A DNA stretch of 64,000 nucleotides, taken from assembly GCF_021650935.1 (NCBI RefSeq), contig NZ_CP091244.1:1302001-1366000 (forward strand), given 5' to 3'. The DNA comes from Thiothrix winogradskyi (GTDB taxonomy: Bacteria > Pseudomonadota > Gammaproteobacteria > Thiotrichales > Thiotrichaceae). Shown here piece after piece: positions 45,576-54,071 of this stretch; position 1 is the stretch's first letter, and the number at the start of each line of letters is the position of its first letter. Under the pieces are notes generated by a model, which saw only the letters and a program-made list of their open reading frames with translations, did not search any database and was not told the DNA's origin. A program made the translations under genes and the position numbers.

Positions 45576-48500
45576 ATGACATCCATACTATCCGGCGACA
45601 GGTCATCGTCAGTACAACATCATAAGGTGTTGTGGCTGATTCCGTTGTTGTTATTGCTGGCTTTGTTCCTGTCAGGGTGTGGGGGCAGTGGGAGTGGTGA
45701 TGCGGCTACGCCGACAACACCGGTGGTGACACCGCCTGTGGTGAATCCACCTGTGGTGACACCTGACCCGGTTACGCCACCTGTGGTGACTCCCACGAAT
45801 AAAGTGCCGTCGGCGTTGGATGCGAGTGCGACGCTGGTGGATGGCGCATCGGGTGAGATTAGCTTGGTGGCGGTTGATCTGGATGGCGATGCGGTTAGTT
45901 ATGTGATCGTTAGTCAGCCTGCGCATGGTACGTTGGGGCGTGTTGGTGGTGATGGCAAGGTGAGCTATACGCCGACAGCGGGGTATGTGGGGGCGGATAG
46001 CTTTACCTATAAGGTGAATGACGGTAAGGCGGATTCGGCAGTGGCGACGGTCAAGCTGACGGTGAAGGCTAAGACGGATGGCGGCACGACGGGCAGTACT
46101 AATCATGCGCCTGTGGCGGTGGCGGGGAGTTTGACGGTTTCCAATAGCGGGGCTGATTGGGTGAAGCTGGAGGCGACGGATGCGGATGGCGATACGCTGA
46201 CGTTCCGCATTGTTACTGAGCCAGCGCATGGTACGTTGCGGTTGGGGCAGGGCAATGTCTATATCTATACCCCGAATAGCAGCTATGAGGGCGATGATAG
46301 TTTTACGTTTGTGGCGAATGATGGGAAGGTGGATTCGGCTGCGGCGACGGTGGCGGTGAGGGTTTATACGAATGCGGCGGATAGTGGGACTCCTCAACCA
46401 GAGCAAATTTCTGGGCGGGTGCTGGATGGCTATCTGCGTGGTGCAAAAGTTTTCTGGGATTGCAACGGCAATCTTAAAATTGATTCAGATGAAATCAGTG
46501 TCGAGTCAGGCGCAGGCGGTCACTACAAAATCTCAGCCGCTCCAAAAGCCTCATGTAAACTGCTGGCAAATGTTCCTGCAACAGCAATTGATGAAGATAC
46601 TAACAAACCTGTTGGTAAATCTGCATTATTTGGTGCGTTGCCAAACAATCCCAAAATCATCACACCGCTGACCTCCTTGGTTGCCTTCGACGTAATGACT
46701 GAAGCGGAGATGAAGGCAAAGTTTAGCCTTTCATTATCATTCAGGACTGACTACATACAAGCGGGCGTAAGTGGCGTTGATCAGCACAATGCTGCCCGTT
46801 TGGTTACGGTTGCTTTGCAATCAGTGGATGGAATAGTCAGAAATGCCACTCCCGCCGAGAGTAAAACTTCCATCAACCAAGCTGTTTCCCTTGTGCTTAA
46901 CGGTAACTACAGTCCCAAAAGTGGACAGCCACTGACACCAGCACAAATTGATGCAGCCGCAGCCTCAATCCCACAACGCAGTACAAGACCTCTGCTTCCG
47001 GCTGTTAACTTTATGATTAACCCAAAAACAACGGCTAATTTGACTAAAGACCAACGTGATTTTGTTGAATCTGTATTGGAGTCTTTAAGAGAAATTGAAA
47101 AAAAATATAATGTTGTTTCAGCAATGAGAGTTAGGTGGAATGAGTTGCCCAAAGAAATACGTGATGAGCTTGGGGTAAAATCAGTAGTTATGCCGAATAC
47201 TCCTGAAATTGAGAATATTCGATTAAATCTTCGCGCCGAAGCAGAAAAAACTTATAAACAAATAGAAATAGCTCGGTCTGATGCTACTGGAAAAATGGCG
47301 GATGTTGTAGCAAAAAACACACTTTCTATGGCTGCAAATTCCACAAAAGCTGCTCTCGATATTATTCCGGCAACTTCATTTGCTGGAAAGGCTATGCTTC
47401 CAGCAAAATCTACTATTAATCTAAAAGCTATCATTGATAAAGCTGACAAAATTGATGCTTTTAAAGATTTCTTAGGATGTGCCGGTGCTAATCTTGAAGT
47501 CATAATGACAATAGAGAAAACATATAATCAAGAAATAGATGTAAAGCAGGTAGTAGATGCAACAGTAGCTGTTGCTAAATGTTTTGCTCAAGGAATGAAT
47601 GAAAATGGTAAGCTTGGGGTGGCTTTGTTGAGTATAGTAAAGTCCACAGGATCAATTTTAAATGCAGATCAGAAAGCATATCTGGAAATTTTCAAAGCAA
47701 TAAGTGATATGATTTCCACTTTGTTTGAAATGACAGGGGCTTCATATTGGGGGGGGTGGTATGATGCAACAGTAGGTACATTTATCGATGGTCAAGTTGC
47801 AAAAGCAGAGCTAAATGAGGTTGGAGATAAAGCTATCGGTGTGATGATGAATGAAATGGAAAGGATTCATAAAGATTTTTTAGAAAGAACAAAAGATTAT
47901 CGTGACTTATTCTTTTCTGCTCGAATTGATCCGTATATTATGGTCGATGTCGAAGCTGATTTCGATTTCTATTCATCGCCGAAATCAACAAACATACAGG
48001 CAGTATTTACGCCAGTTATCAGTGACGAGGCAAGAAAAAAAGGTGGCGGTTCTATCGGGTATGAATGGAATTTTGGTGATGGCTCAGGAATTTCCAGCAA
48101 TTCTAATGTTACACATACTTATGCTAAAACAGGAAAGTATAATGTTACATTCACGGTGAAAAGTGTTGCGGCTGGTAATTCGTATAGTTTGTCTGTGACC
48201 AAAAATGTGCAAATAGGCTTGTCTGATGAGGCAATTAGAATCCTAAAAATGCGTTTTCAGTATCCGATTGTTATTCCTAGTTCTAAACGTGTTGCAGCCA
48301 AAGCAGAAAGCGCAACTGCTAGTGCTATCACCACAGAGCCGGGAGATTGTAAAGTGGCTGGCTTTAATTTTGGTGAGGTTGCTAATACCGTCGGAGTGAT
48401 TCCTTACGATGTAATGATTTACAACAAGGTGACAGGACGTGTCCGTGGTGGACGTAGCTGCCTAACTGATACATCAGGCAATGTGAACTACGACTATGGT

Positions 48501-49862
48501 TCAGATTGGTTTTCAAATATGGAAACACATGGCGTTGATTTAGCGGAACACTATATGGTCATTACCGCAGGTCATACCGATAGATGCAGTGGCAAGCAGA
48601 CAACCATTCGCCGCGATGACATCACCACCGACTTTGACTTAGGGGAAATCACCCTTTGCACCAGTGCCACAACAGACACGGATACCGACGGTATACCCGA
48701 TGTTTGGGAACTGGAAAACGGTCTTGACCCTAAAAACCCAGCCGATGCTCCGCAAGATAAAGATGGCGACGGTATCAGCAATCTGGATGAGTTCAAGGGA
48801 AATACCGACCCAAGCAGGCTGGTTACACCACAGAACTTCCGCGCAACAGCCAGTGACGGCAAAGTAACGCTGACATGGGATAAAGTGGCAGGCGCAACCA
48901 ATTACTGGGTGTGTCATGCAACGGAAACCATTAAAGAGTTGTCTAGTTGCACCTATGCCAACGGTACTTGGGTAAAGCCAATTGCAACGAATAATGTGGA
49001 AATACCGTTGCAGAATGGCGTGAAATACTACTTCAGAATGCTGGCTGAAAATGATAAGGGTTATGCCAGCGCAGCAAGTGAAGAGGCGACGGCTACGCCC
49101 GGCAAAGCCACTACTGGTGCAACCGGAAAACTCAACGACACCGGCATAACCACTTGTAGCAACGCATCAACCAACAGTCTGCCCTGCCCACAAGCAGATT
49201 TTCCGGGGCAAGATGCTGAATCAGGTCGTGATGCCAACCAAGCCACCAACAACGATGCCGATGGTCACAGAGGTTTCAGCTTCACCAAAATCAGCAGTAC
49301 AGGCGCAGAACTACCCGCATCAGCAACCGCATGGTCATGTGTGAAGGATAACGTCACTGGCTTGATGTGGGAGGTGAAGACCGATGACGGCGGCTTGCAT
49401 GACAAGGACTGGACGTACTCGTGGTATGAGCCGGATGGCAGCAAAAACAGCGGTAACGCGGGTACGCAGAATGGTGGAAATTGTGGAGCTACTAGCATAT
49501 GTGATACTTCATCTTATGTTCAAGCAGTCAATGGCTCTGGTGGCTGGTGTGGTATGAGTAATTGGCGTATGCCAACGGTAGACGAACTTTTTGGTATTAC
49601 TATGTTGGATCGTGATTCCAGTTTCTTAACGGCAGGTAAATTAGCGATAGATGCGACATATTTTCCAAATAGTACTTCAACGTTGATGACAGCAAATTGG
49701 ACTGGTTATGAGTTTAATGAATATGCATTGTTTTGGTCAGCATCCCCATTAGCTTTTAATGGAGATGATTATGCATGGTACGTGGACTTTCATTTTGGCG
49801 GAAATAGTGGATACCATAAAAGTAAAGCATTTCAAGTGCGGTTAGTCAGCGGTGGGCGATGA
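45576..49862 (+). CDS. Giant multidomain surface lipoprotein (cadherin-like, PKD, FN3, DUF1566)
   Basis: This 1428-residue lipoprotein has lipobox LFLSGC (Cys35). A Pro/Val/Thr-rich stalk (about 45-75) is followed by two cadherin-like repeats (YTPTAGYVGADSFTYKVNDG and YTPNSSYEGDDSFTFVANDG) and a carboxypeptidase-regulatory-like segment (ISGRVLDGYLRGAKVFWDCN). A long helical AT-rich middle comes next (about 420-800). Then come a PKD domain (YEWNFGDGSG), a calcium-binding TSP3-like stretch (DTDTDGIPDVWELENGLDP; DKDGDGISNLDEF), an FN3 domain and a C-terminal DUF1566 domain (NVTGLMWE; WRMPTVDELFGI; FWSASPL). It probably mediates surface binding or adhesion. ATG 45576 is preferred over an upstream start. 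Confidence 0.85.
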   Translation: MTSILSGDRSSSVQHHKVLWLIPLLLLLALFLSGCGGSGSGDAATPTTPVVTPPVVNPPVVTPDPVTPPVVTPTNKVPSALDASATLVDGASGEISLVAVDLDGDAVSYVIVSQPAHGTLGRVGGDGKVSYTPTAGYVGADSFTYKVNDGKADSAVATVKLTVKAKTDGGTTGSTNHAPVAVAGSLTVSNSGADWVKLEATDADGDTLTFRIVTEPAHGTLRLGQGNVYIYTPNSSYEGDDSFTFVANDGKVDSAAATVAVRVYTNAADSGTPQPEQISGRVLDGYLRGAKVFWDCNGNLKIDSDEISVESGAGGHYKISAAPKASCKLLANVPATAIDEDTNKPVGKSALFGALPNNPKIITPLTSLVAFDVMTEAEMKAKFSLSLSFRTDYIQAGVSGVDQHNAARLVTVALQSVDGIVRNATPAESKTSINQAVSLVLNGNYSPKSGQPLTPAQIDAAAASIPQRSTRPLLPAVNFMINPKTTANLTKDQRDFVESVLESLREIEKKYNVVSAMRVRWNELPKEIRDELGVKSVVMPNTPEIENIRLNLRAEAEKTYKQIEIARSDATGKMADVVAKNTLSMAANSTKAALDIIPATSFAGKAMLPAKSTINLKAIIDKADKIDAFKDFLGCAGANLEVIMTIEKTYNQEIDVKQVVDATVAVAKCFAQGMNENGKLGVALLSIVKSTGSILNADQKAYLEIFKAISDMISTLFEMTGASYWGGWYDATVGTFIDGQVAKAELNEVGDKAIGVMMNEMERIHKDFLERTKDYRDLFFSARIDPYIMVDVEADFDFYSSPKSTNIQAVFTPVISDEARKKGGGSIGYEWNFGDGSGISSNSNVTHTYAKTGKYNVTFTVKSVAAGNSYSLSVTKNVQIGLSDEAIRILKMRFQYPIVIPSSKRVAAKAESATASAITTEPGDCKVAGFNFGEVANTVGVIPYDVMIYNKVTGRVRGGRSCLTDTSGNVNYDYGSDWFSNMETHGVDLAEHYMVITAGHTDRCSGKQTTIRRDDITTDFDLGEITLCTSATTDTDTDGIPDVWELENGLDPKNPADAPQDKDGDGISNLDEFKGNTDPSRLVTPQNFRATASDGKVTLTWDKVAGATNYWVCHATETIKELSSCTYANGTWVKPIATNNVEIPLQNGVKYYFRMLAENDKGYASAASEEATATPGKATTGATGKLNDTGITTCSNASTNSLPCPQADFPGQDAESGRDANQATNNDADGHRGFSFTKISSTGAELPASATAWSCVKDNVTGLMWEVKTDDGGLHDKDWTYSWYEPDGSKNSGNAGTQNGGNCGATSICDTSSYVQAVNGSGGWCGMSNWRMPTVDELFGITMLDRDSSFLTAGKLAIDATYFPNSTSTLMTANWTGYEFNEYALFWSASPLAFNGDDYAWYVDFHFGGNSGYHKSKAFQVRLVSGGR

Positions 49863-49970
49863 CGTGACTCATGCGGTTAAACTAATAGAAATTCAATATA
49901 TCGGTCAGGCATAAATTTTATAAATATTTTATGTCTTATCATTGTGGTTAAAAGTTGGAGCGCTTTATTT

Positions 49971-51062
49971 ATGTCAGATTTTATGTCAAAAGTCGCAGTG
50001 CCATTTTTATTGAGTGTGTTACCTATTTGTGGTAATGCTCAAATATGCCAAGTGGAAAATATCCTTTCTACAACTCCAGACAGTCAGTTTATTGATAACA
50101 ATAATGGCACAGTGACTGATATTAATAGTGAACTAATGTGGAAAAAATGTACTGAAGGTCAACATGGTGATGACTGTAACAGTGGTGTTGCACAAACCTA
50201 TAAGTGGGAAGTTGCACAAGAACAGATTGATATTGCTAACAGAGTAAGTTTTGCAGGTTATACGAATTGGAGGTTGCCCAATATTAAAGAACTGAGTTCG
50301 ATTGTTGAAAGACAGTGCTACGAGCCTGCGATTAATTTGAGGCGTTTTCCAAATACGCCTTCCGCATTGTTTTTATCATCTTCTCCGTTTGATTTTGAGG
50401 GTAATAATGCCTGGGGGCTATATTTTCCTTCTGGTAGTGCAAGTTGGTTTCAGTATACATTCCACGAAGGCTATATGAGATTAGTGAGGGATGATGCAAC
50501 TGTCACTATTACAAAAGTTGATAGTGTTGGCCCTTCTATTTTGGTTAGGAATTTGCCTACTGAAGTATCGGTAACGGGCTATCTTCCGGTGGGAACAGTC
50601 TTTGCCATTGAAAATGTCGTTTGCAACGGGGATTATTCTCAGGTTGGTTCTGGTTGGGTAAGCGTGTCGCAAACTTGTACGGCACAACCCGGTACACCTT
50701 CTACAGTACACGTAGTAGTCAAGGACGCAGAGGGCGGCAATGTTTTACCGAACGGGAATATTTCCTTGGAAGTGGCTGATAGTGCGGTATATGGCACTGG
50801 CGTATACGACTCCAGCGATGGTTCTTTGACGAAAAATGTCCCTGCTAAAGTAGAAATACACGGTGGAAATCTTCCAGCTACTGTTGTTTTTGCTATAGCA
50901 GATGTGGTTTGTAAAGGAGATTATTCTCGCACTAGCACCACTGTTTCCCAAACCTGTACGGCTCAACCCGGTACACCATCTACGGTGCGTTTGGTGGTTA
51001 AGGATGCGCCAAATGGAAATATTATACCTAGCGGGGACGTGTTTTCGTTTTCAGTAAAGTAG
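49971..51062 (+). CDS. Exported DUF1566 protein with duplicated C-terminal module
   Basis: This protein of about 363 residues has a signal peptide (VAVPFLLSVLPICGNA). A DUF1566 domain (about 30-165) has NGTVTDINSELMWKKC and YTNWRLPNIKELSSIVE. Two tandem beta modules follow, each with FAI-NVVC-GDYS and SVSQTCTAQPGTPSTV plus VVKDA-NG. The two modules are highly alike, so they arose by recent duplication. ATG 49971 with GGAG 11 bases upstream is chosen; a GTG nine codons earlier is possible. It follows another DUF1566 gene, so the pair may form one surface structure. Confidence 0.75.
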   Translation: MSDFMSKVAVPFLLSVLPICGNAQICQVENILSTTPDSQFIDNNNGTVTDINSELMWKKCTEGQHGDDCNSGVAQTYKWEVAQEQIDIANRVSFAGYTNWRLPNIKELSSIVERQCYEPAINLRRFPNTPSALFLSSSPFDFEGNNAWGLYFPSGSASWFQYTFHEGYMRLVRDDATVTITKVDSVGPSILVRNLPTEVSVTGYLPVGTVFAIENVVCNGDYSQVGSGWVSVSQTCTAQPGTPSTVHVVVKDAEGGNVLPNGNISLEVADSAVYGTGVYDSSDGSLTKNVPAKVEIHGGNLPATVVFAIADVVCKGDYSRTSTTVSQTCTAQPGTPSTVRLVVKDAPNGNIIPSGDVFSFSVK

Positions 51063-51081
51063 TGCATGAAAAGTGAAGGGG

Positions 51082-51106
51082 AAGCCGGACGTGTTCCGGC
51101 TTTTTC
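51082..51106 (+). terminator. Terminator sharing its core with two downstream repeats
   Basis: AAGCCGGA (51082-51089), loop CGTGT and TCCGGCTT (51095-51102) are followed by TTTTCTTT. The same GCCGGACGTGTTCCGGC core recurs in the repeats at 51722-51780 and 52938-52997. Confidence 0.85.
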
Positions 51107-51153
51107 TTTCCCATTACCTTGAATGTCTGCATATTTGTGCATATCATTGACGT

Positions 51154-51432
51154 ATGGATATTGAATTCGACCCCGAAAAAGCAGCCATTAACCCGATCAA
51201 CCACGAAGGCGTAACCTTTGAGGAGGCGCAAGTCGTGTTGCTTGACCCTTTCGCGTTGACCCGTGAAGACGGTGATACCTTTGGCGAACAACGGTTCGTG
51301 AGCTTGGGTGTCGGGGCAAAACATCGGGTGTTGGTGGTCGTGTGGACGTTACGCGGTGAGCGTATCCGTCTAATTTCGGCGTGGAAAGCCAACCAACCAC
51401 AACGGAGGGTTTATGCAAACCAATTCAGATGA
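51154..51432 (+). CDS. brnT: BrnT-family toxin
   Basis: This 92-residue RelE-like ribonuclease toxin (DUF497) is complete. It starts MDIEFDPEKAAINPINHEGVTF, has FEEAQVVLLDPFALTREDGD and GEQRFVSLGVGAKHRVLVVVW, and ends with the signature RIRLISAWKANQPQRRVYA. It overlaps the antitoxin gene by 20 bases, the usual brnTA arrangement with the toxin first. Confidence 0.92.
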   Translation: MDIEFDPEKAAINPINHEGVTFEEAQVVLLDPFALTREDGDTFGEQRFVSLGVGAKHRVLVVVWTLRGERIRLISAWKANQPQRRVYANQFR

Positions 51433-51709
51433 TATGTACAACAAATTCAAAGATTACGATTTCGCTGATGCCAAACCTGTAGAAAAAATACCTGCTTTGG
51501 CGAAATTGCAGGCGGAATCTGGCGGCAAAAGCCGTATCACCATGCGTGTTGATAACAGCATCTTGGCAGCCTTCAAAGCGCGTGCAGCAACCACAGGCGG
51601 CAGCTACCAAAACATGATGAACGAAGCGTTGAAGCAGTTTATCCAAGGGCAAGGGTTGGAAGATGTCGTCAGGCAAACGATTCAACAGGAATTGCGCTCA
51701 CACGGTTAG
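51413..51709 (+). CDS. brnA: BrnA-family antitoxin
   Basis: This 98-residue antitoxin has an N-terminal toxin-binding part and a C-terminal ribbon-helix-helix domain (KSRITMRVDNSILAAFKARAATTGGSYQNMMNEAL), which binds the operator and represses the brnTA promoter. ATG 51413 follows GGAGG. It is immediately followed by the 60-base repeat. Confidence 0.92.
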   Translation: MQTNSDDMYNKFKDYDFADAKPVEKIPALAKLQAESGGKSRITMRVDNSILAAFKARAATTGGSYQNMMNEALKQFIQGQGLEDVVRQTIQQELRSHG

Positions 51710-51721
51710 GGTAAGTTGATA

Positions 51722-51780
51722 GTGCCAGTAGACGGCTGCTTGCCCTGAGATGAAAAAGCCGGACGTGTTCCGGCTTTTCC
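51722..51780 (+). repeat. 60-base repeat with terminator core, copy between TA modules
   Basis: Begins GTGCCAGTAGACGGCTG and ends in the GCCGGACGTGTTCCGGC hairpin with a T-run. It matches 52938-52997 over its full length with about five differences. It lies right after brnA and ends its transcript. Confidence 0.85.
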
Positions 51781-51848
51781 ATTTTCTTGTATACTTACGT
51801 ACATGAGGCTAGTAAGCATTGCCTTCAATTAATCAAGTAGGTGGATAC

Positions 51849-52082
51849 ATGGTCGTGGAAAATTTGCTGAACCGCATCACGGTAGACGCTGGCAAGTGCG
51901 GCGGTCGTCCTTGTGTCCGGGGGATGCGTATCCGGGTGCAAGATATACTGGGCATGTTAGCGGAAGGCATGGAAACTAGCGAAATCCTCGAAGATTACCC
52001 CTATCTGGAACGTGCCGACATCCGCGCCGTACTGATGTATGCCGCCCGCCAATTTGATCACCCCGTATTGCAGGCTGCCTAA
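51849..52082 (+). CDS. DUF433-family antitoxin
   Basis: This 77-residue DUF433 protein has NRITVDAGKCGGRPCVRGMRI and VQDILGMLAEGMETSEIL, a winged-helix-like fold typical of antitoxins paired with PIN-like toxins. ATG 51849 follows TAGGTGGA and is preferred over a TTG ten codons upstream. A palindrome TGTATACTTACGTACA in the upstream gap (near 51789-51804) may be its operator. Its stop overlaps the toxin start. Confidence 0.85.
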   Translation: MVVENLLNRITVDAGKCGGRPCVRGMRIRVQDILGMLAEGMETSEILEDYPYLERADIRAVLMYAARQFDHPVLQAA

Positions 52083-52411
52083 TGCGTTTTATCGTTGATG
52101 CCCAACTCCCGCCTGCATTGGCGCGTTTTCTGGCAAGCTTGGGCGAAGATGCCATTCATGTACTGGATGCGGGCTTGTTGGAAGCGAATGACGGCGAAAT
52201 CTGGTCTTTCGCACTGGAAAATGGCTGGGTCATTATCACTAAAGATGATGACTTTCAGTTCCGAGCCTCCGTCAGCAAGCTGTACCCTAAAATTGTTTGG
52301 GTGCGTGTCGGCAATTGCTCCAAACAAAAACTGCTGGAAATTTTCAAAAAACACTGGGCAGCGATTAAGCACGAATTGGAAGCGGGTGCTTTCCTTGTTG
52401 AAGTTGTTTGA
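52082..52411 (+). CDS. DUF5615 PIN-like toxin
   Basis: This 109-residue PIN-like nuclease of the DUF5615/Mut7-C type has D7 in FIVDAQLPPALARFL, acidic residues in EDAIHVLDAGLLEANDGEIW and the catalytic pair in VIITKDDDFQF. It is predicted to cleave RNA and to be held in check by the coupled DUF433 protein (overlap TAATG). Confidence 0.88.
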   Translation: MRFIVDAQLPPALARFLASLGEDAIHVLDAGLLEANDGEIWSFALENGWVIITKDDDFQFRASVSKLYPKIVWVRVGNCSKQKLLEIFKKHWAAIKHELEAGAFLVEVV

Positions 52412-52492
52412 TTGGCTAAGAAATTTTCTGAATTGTCAGCCAAAATGCCCCCTGAAGCACTCAAACAGCCCATCCCCTGCTACACTCCCCGC

Positions 52493-52895
52493 ATGGGAAA
52501 CAAAGACATCATCAGCAAATCCGTACTCGGTCATCTGGCAGCCGAGTTTCCGCAACTACTTCGAGATGCTCGAAACCCTCGCCGAAAACCATGACCTGCA
52601 ACCTAACATCAAAGAGGCTGAACAAATGCTAACACAAGTGGATGTAACCAAATTTGCTTCCTATAGCTGGGGCATGAGAGATGGGATCGAGAAGGGTATC
52701 GAAAAAGGCATCGAGAAGGGCATTGTACAAGGCATCGAACAGGGTATCGAACAAGGTCGCAAAGAAGGCGAATTCAAAAAAGCTCAAGAAGTCGCCCGCA
52801 GTTTGCTACAACTGGGCGTAATCCCAGAAGCTGATATTGCCCGTATTGCAGGCTTATCACTGGAAGAAGTCCAGAAACTGCGGGTTCAACACTAA
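52493..52895 (+). pseudogene. Remnant of an Rpn-type (PD-(D/E)XK) nuclease gene
   Basis: The start MGNKDIISKSVLGHLAAEF is typical of Rpn-family recombination-promoting nuclease/transposase-like proteins. The frame then shifts near 52545-52560 and continues in another frame as YFEMLETLAENHDLQPN, and on to the family-type tail with reiterated GIEKGIE/GIEQG units and LLQLGVIPEADIARIAGLSLEEVQKL. The catalytic core (normally about 200 residues) is missing. It is a fused N- and C-terminal scrap left by an internal deletion. Confidence 0.7.
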
Positions 52896-52923
52896 TACTA
52901 GAGACTGCGGGTTCAACACTAAT
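52877..52923. repeat. 20-base tandem direct repeat at the end of the Rpn remnant
   Basis: ACTGCGGGTTCAACACTAAT occurs at 52877-52896 and 52904-52923 with a period of 27 bases. The first copy includes the stop codon of the remnant. It looks like a local duplication. Confidence 0.85.
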
Positions 52924-52937
52924 TCAGAAAGCAGACC

Positions 52938-52997
52938 GTGCCAGTAGGCGGCTGATTGCCCTGAGACGAAAAAGCTGGACGTGTTCCGGCTTTTTCT
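52938..52997 (+). repeat. 60-base repeat with terminator core, second full copy
   Basis: Begins GTGCCAGTAGGCGGCTG and ends in GCTGGACGTGTTCCGGC plus a T-run. It is the counterpart of 51722-51780. The two copies bracket the DUF433/DUF5615 pair and the Rpn remnant. Confidence 0.85.
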
Positions 52998-53048
52998 TTG
53001 CTGTGTTGGAGTGTTCCAGTATCTGCATATTGTATGTATAGTTAGAAC

Positions 53049-53204
53049 ATGAGAATCGAATACGACCCATGCAAAGCCGCTTCCAATCTGAAAAAGCACA
53101 AAGTCAGTTTTGAGGAGGCAGTTGAAAGCCTGCACGACCCATTGGCGCGGGTAATTTCCGACCCCGATAAATCCACCGCACGCGAGGCAGCACTTTATGC
53201 GTAA
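53049..53204 (+). pseudogene. BrnT toxin with internal deletion
   Basis: This 51-residue frame begins like a full BrnT (MRIEYDPCKAASNLKKHKV, FEEAVESLHDPLARVISDPD). It then jumps to the toxin C-terminal signature (KSTAREAALYA), losing about 40 residues that carry most of the fold, including the region equivalent to RFVSLGV...RLISA in the intact copy. It still overlaps the antitoxin start by 8 bases. The toxin is almost certainly inactive. Confidence 0.75.
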
Positions 53205-53472
53205 CGAATACGATTTTAGCCAATCTAAACCCGCCAGCGAAGTTCCCCATTTGGCTAAACTTCAAGCGCAAGGCGGTAAAACCCGCATTACCATGTACGT
53301 GGATGATGATGTGCTGGCAGCCTTCCGCACACAGGCGGAGGAGCAGGGAATCGGCTATCAGACCGCTATCAATCAAGTATTGCGTGATTACTTGCACCAA
53401 GGTGAGTCAGTGCTGGAACAACTACTGCGCAAGGTCATTCGCGAAGAAATGCAAATACGCAGCGAAAGCTGA
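53197..53472 (+). CDS. Orphan BrnA-family antitoxin
   Basis: This 91-residue protein is similar to the BrnA at 51413-51709 (EYDFSQSKPASEVPHLAKLQAQGG; KTRITMYVDDDVLAAFRTQAEEQGIGYQTAINQVLRDYL ribbon-helix-helix). Its own toxin is deleted. It is intact and may still bind DNA or neutralise the neighbouring BrnT. Confidence 0.88.
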   Translation: MRNEYDFSQSKPASEVPHLAKLQAQGGKTRITMYVDDDVLAAFRTQAEEQGIGYQTAINQVLRDYLHQGESVLEQLLRKVIREEMQIRSES

Positions 53473-53506
53473 GCGCAGTTCGCCGCGATACGTTCGTAAC
53501 GGCTAT

Positions 53507-53998
53507 TTACCGGCAAGCCTGCTGCCGCACATTCGCTGCCTCCCTAAACAAGCGCACCGAATTATTGCGATCCCCCGCTTTAGATGCCAGCACTGCCTGA
53601 CTTTCCAAATAAGCGGCGCGGTCATTCCGGCTTTGGCAATTCCCCAGTATCACCGGCGCAGGCGCACGTACCGTAGTACTCGGTGGATTGTTTACGCGCG
53701 GTGCAGGTCGTGCCGGGGCAGGCGTTGCCGCACGCGGTTGTATCACGGGCTGTGCAGGTCGTGCCGCAATGCGCGGGGTGGTGGTCGGGCGATTACGCAA
53801 TGCCAGTTGTGCTTGGCGGCGCTGTTGCACCACACGTGGATTCGGCGGTGGAATCGGTGGCGGGCGGGTGACTACTCGTACTACCGAGTTGGCGGTATTG
53901 CCATAGCAATAAAACGATGAGGTGCATTCGGCAGCCGTCGCGGGGGTAATGCTGATGCCCAGTAAGAGGGATAGCAGCAGCGCAATCTTGGTTTTCAT
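53507..53998 (-). CDS. Exported Pro/Arg-rich protein of unknown function
   Basis: This 163-residue protein has a clear signal peptide (IALLLSLLLGISITPATAA). A Cys pair at the mature N terminus (CTSSFYCYG) is followed by a low-complexity Pro/Ala/Arg region (about 45-115) and a helical C-terminal segment with two Cys (NCQSRNDRAAYLESQAVLAS...QQAC). It is probably periplasmic and disordered in the middle. No family is recognised. Confidence 0.65.
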   Translation of the reverse strand: MKTKIALLLSLLLGISITPATAAECTSSFYCYGNTANSVVRVVTRPPPIPPPNPRVVQQRRQAQLALRNRPTTTPRIAARPAQPVIQPRAATPAPARPAPRVNNPPSTTVRAPAPVILGNCQSRNDRAAYLESQAVLASKAGDRNNSVRLFREAANVRQQACR

Positions 53999-54071
53999 AT
54001 CAGTTCCTGCAATAAGGGTCTGATACGAGTCTAGTCAAGGTTGCTGGATTCTGCTGCTATCTGATTGATAT

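Noticed and set aside
45672..46406. Arg/His-rich minus-strand frame opposite the stalk of the giant lipoprotein
   Set aside because: It mirrors the repetitive Pro/Val/Thr codons of the real gene.
51722..52997. Idea that the 60-base repeats are integron attC sites
   Set aside because: They lack the RYYYAAC/GTTRRRY core pairs and are simple terminator hairpins with a conserved flank; no integrase gene is near.
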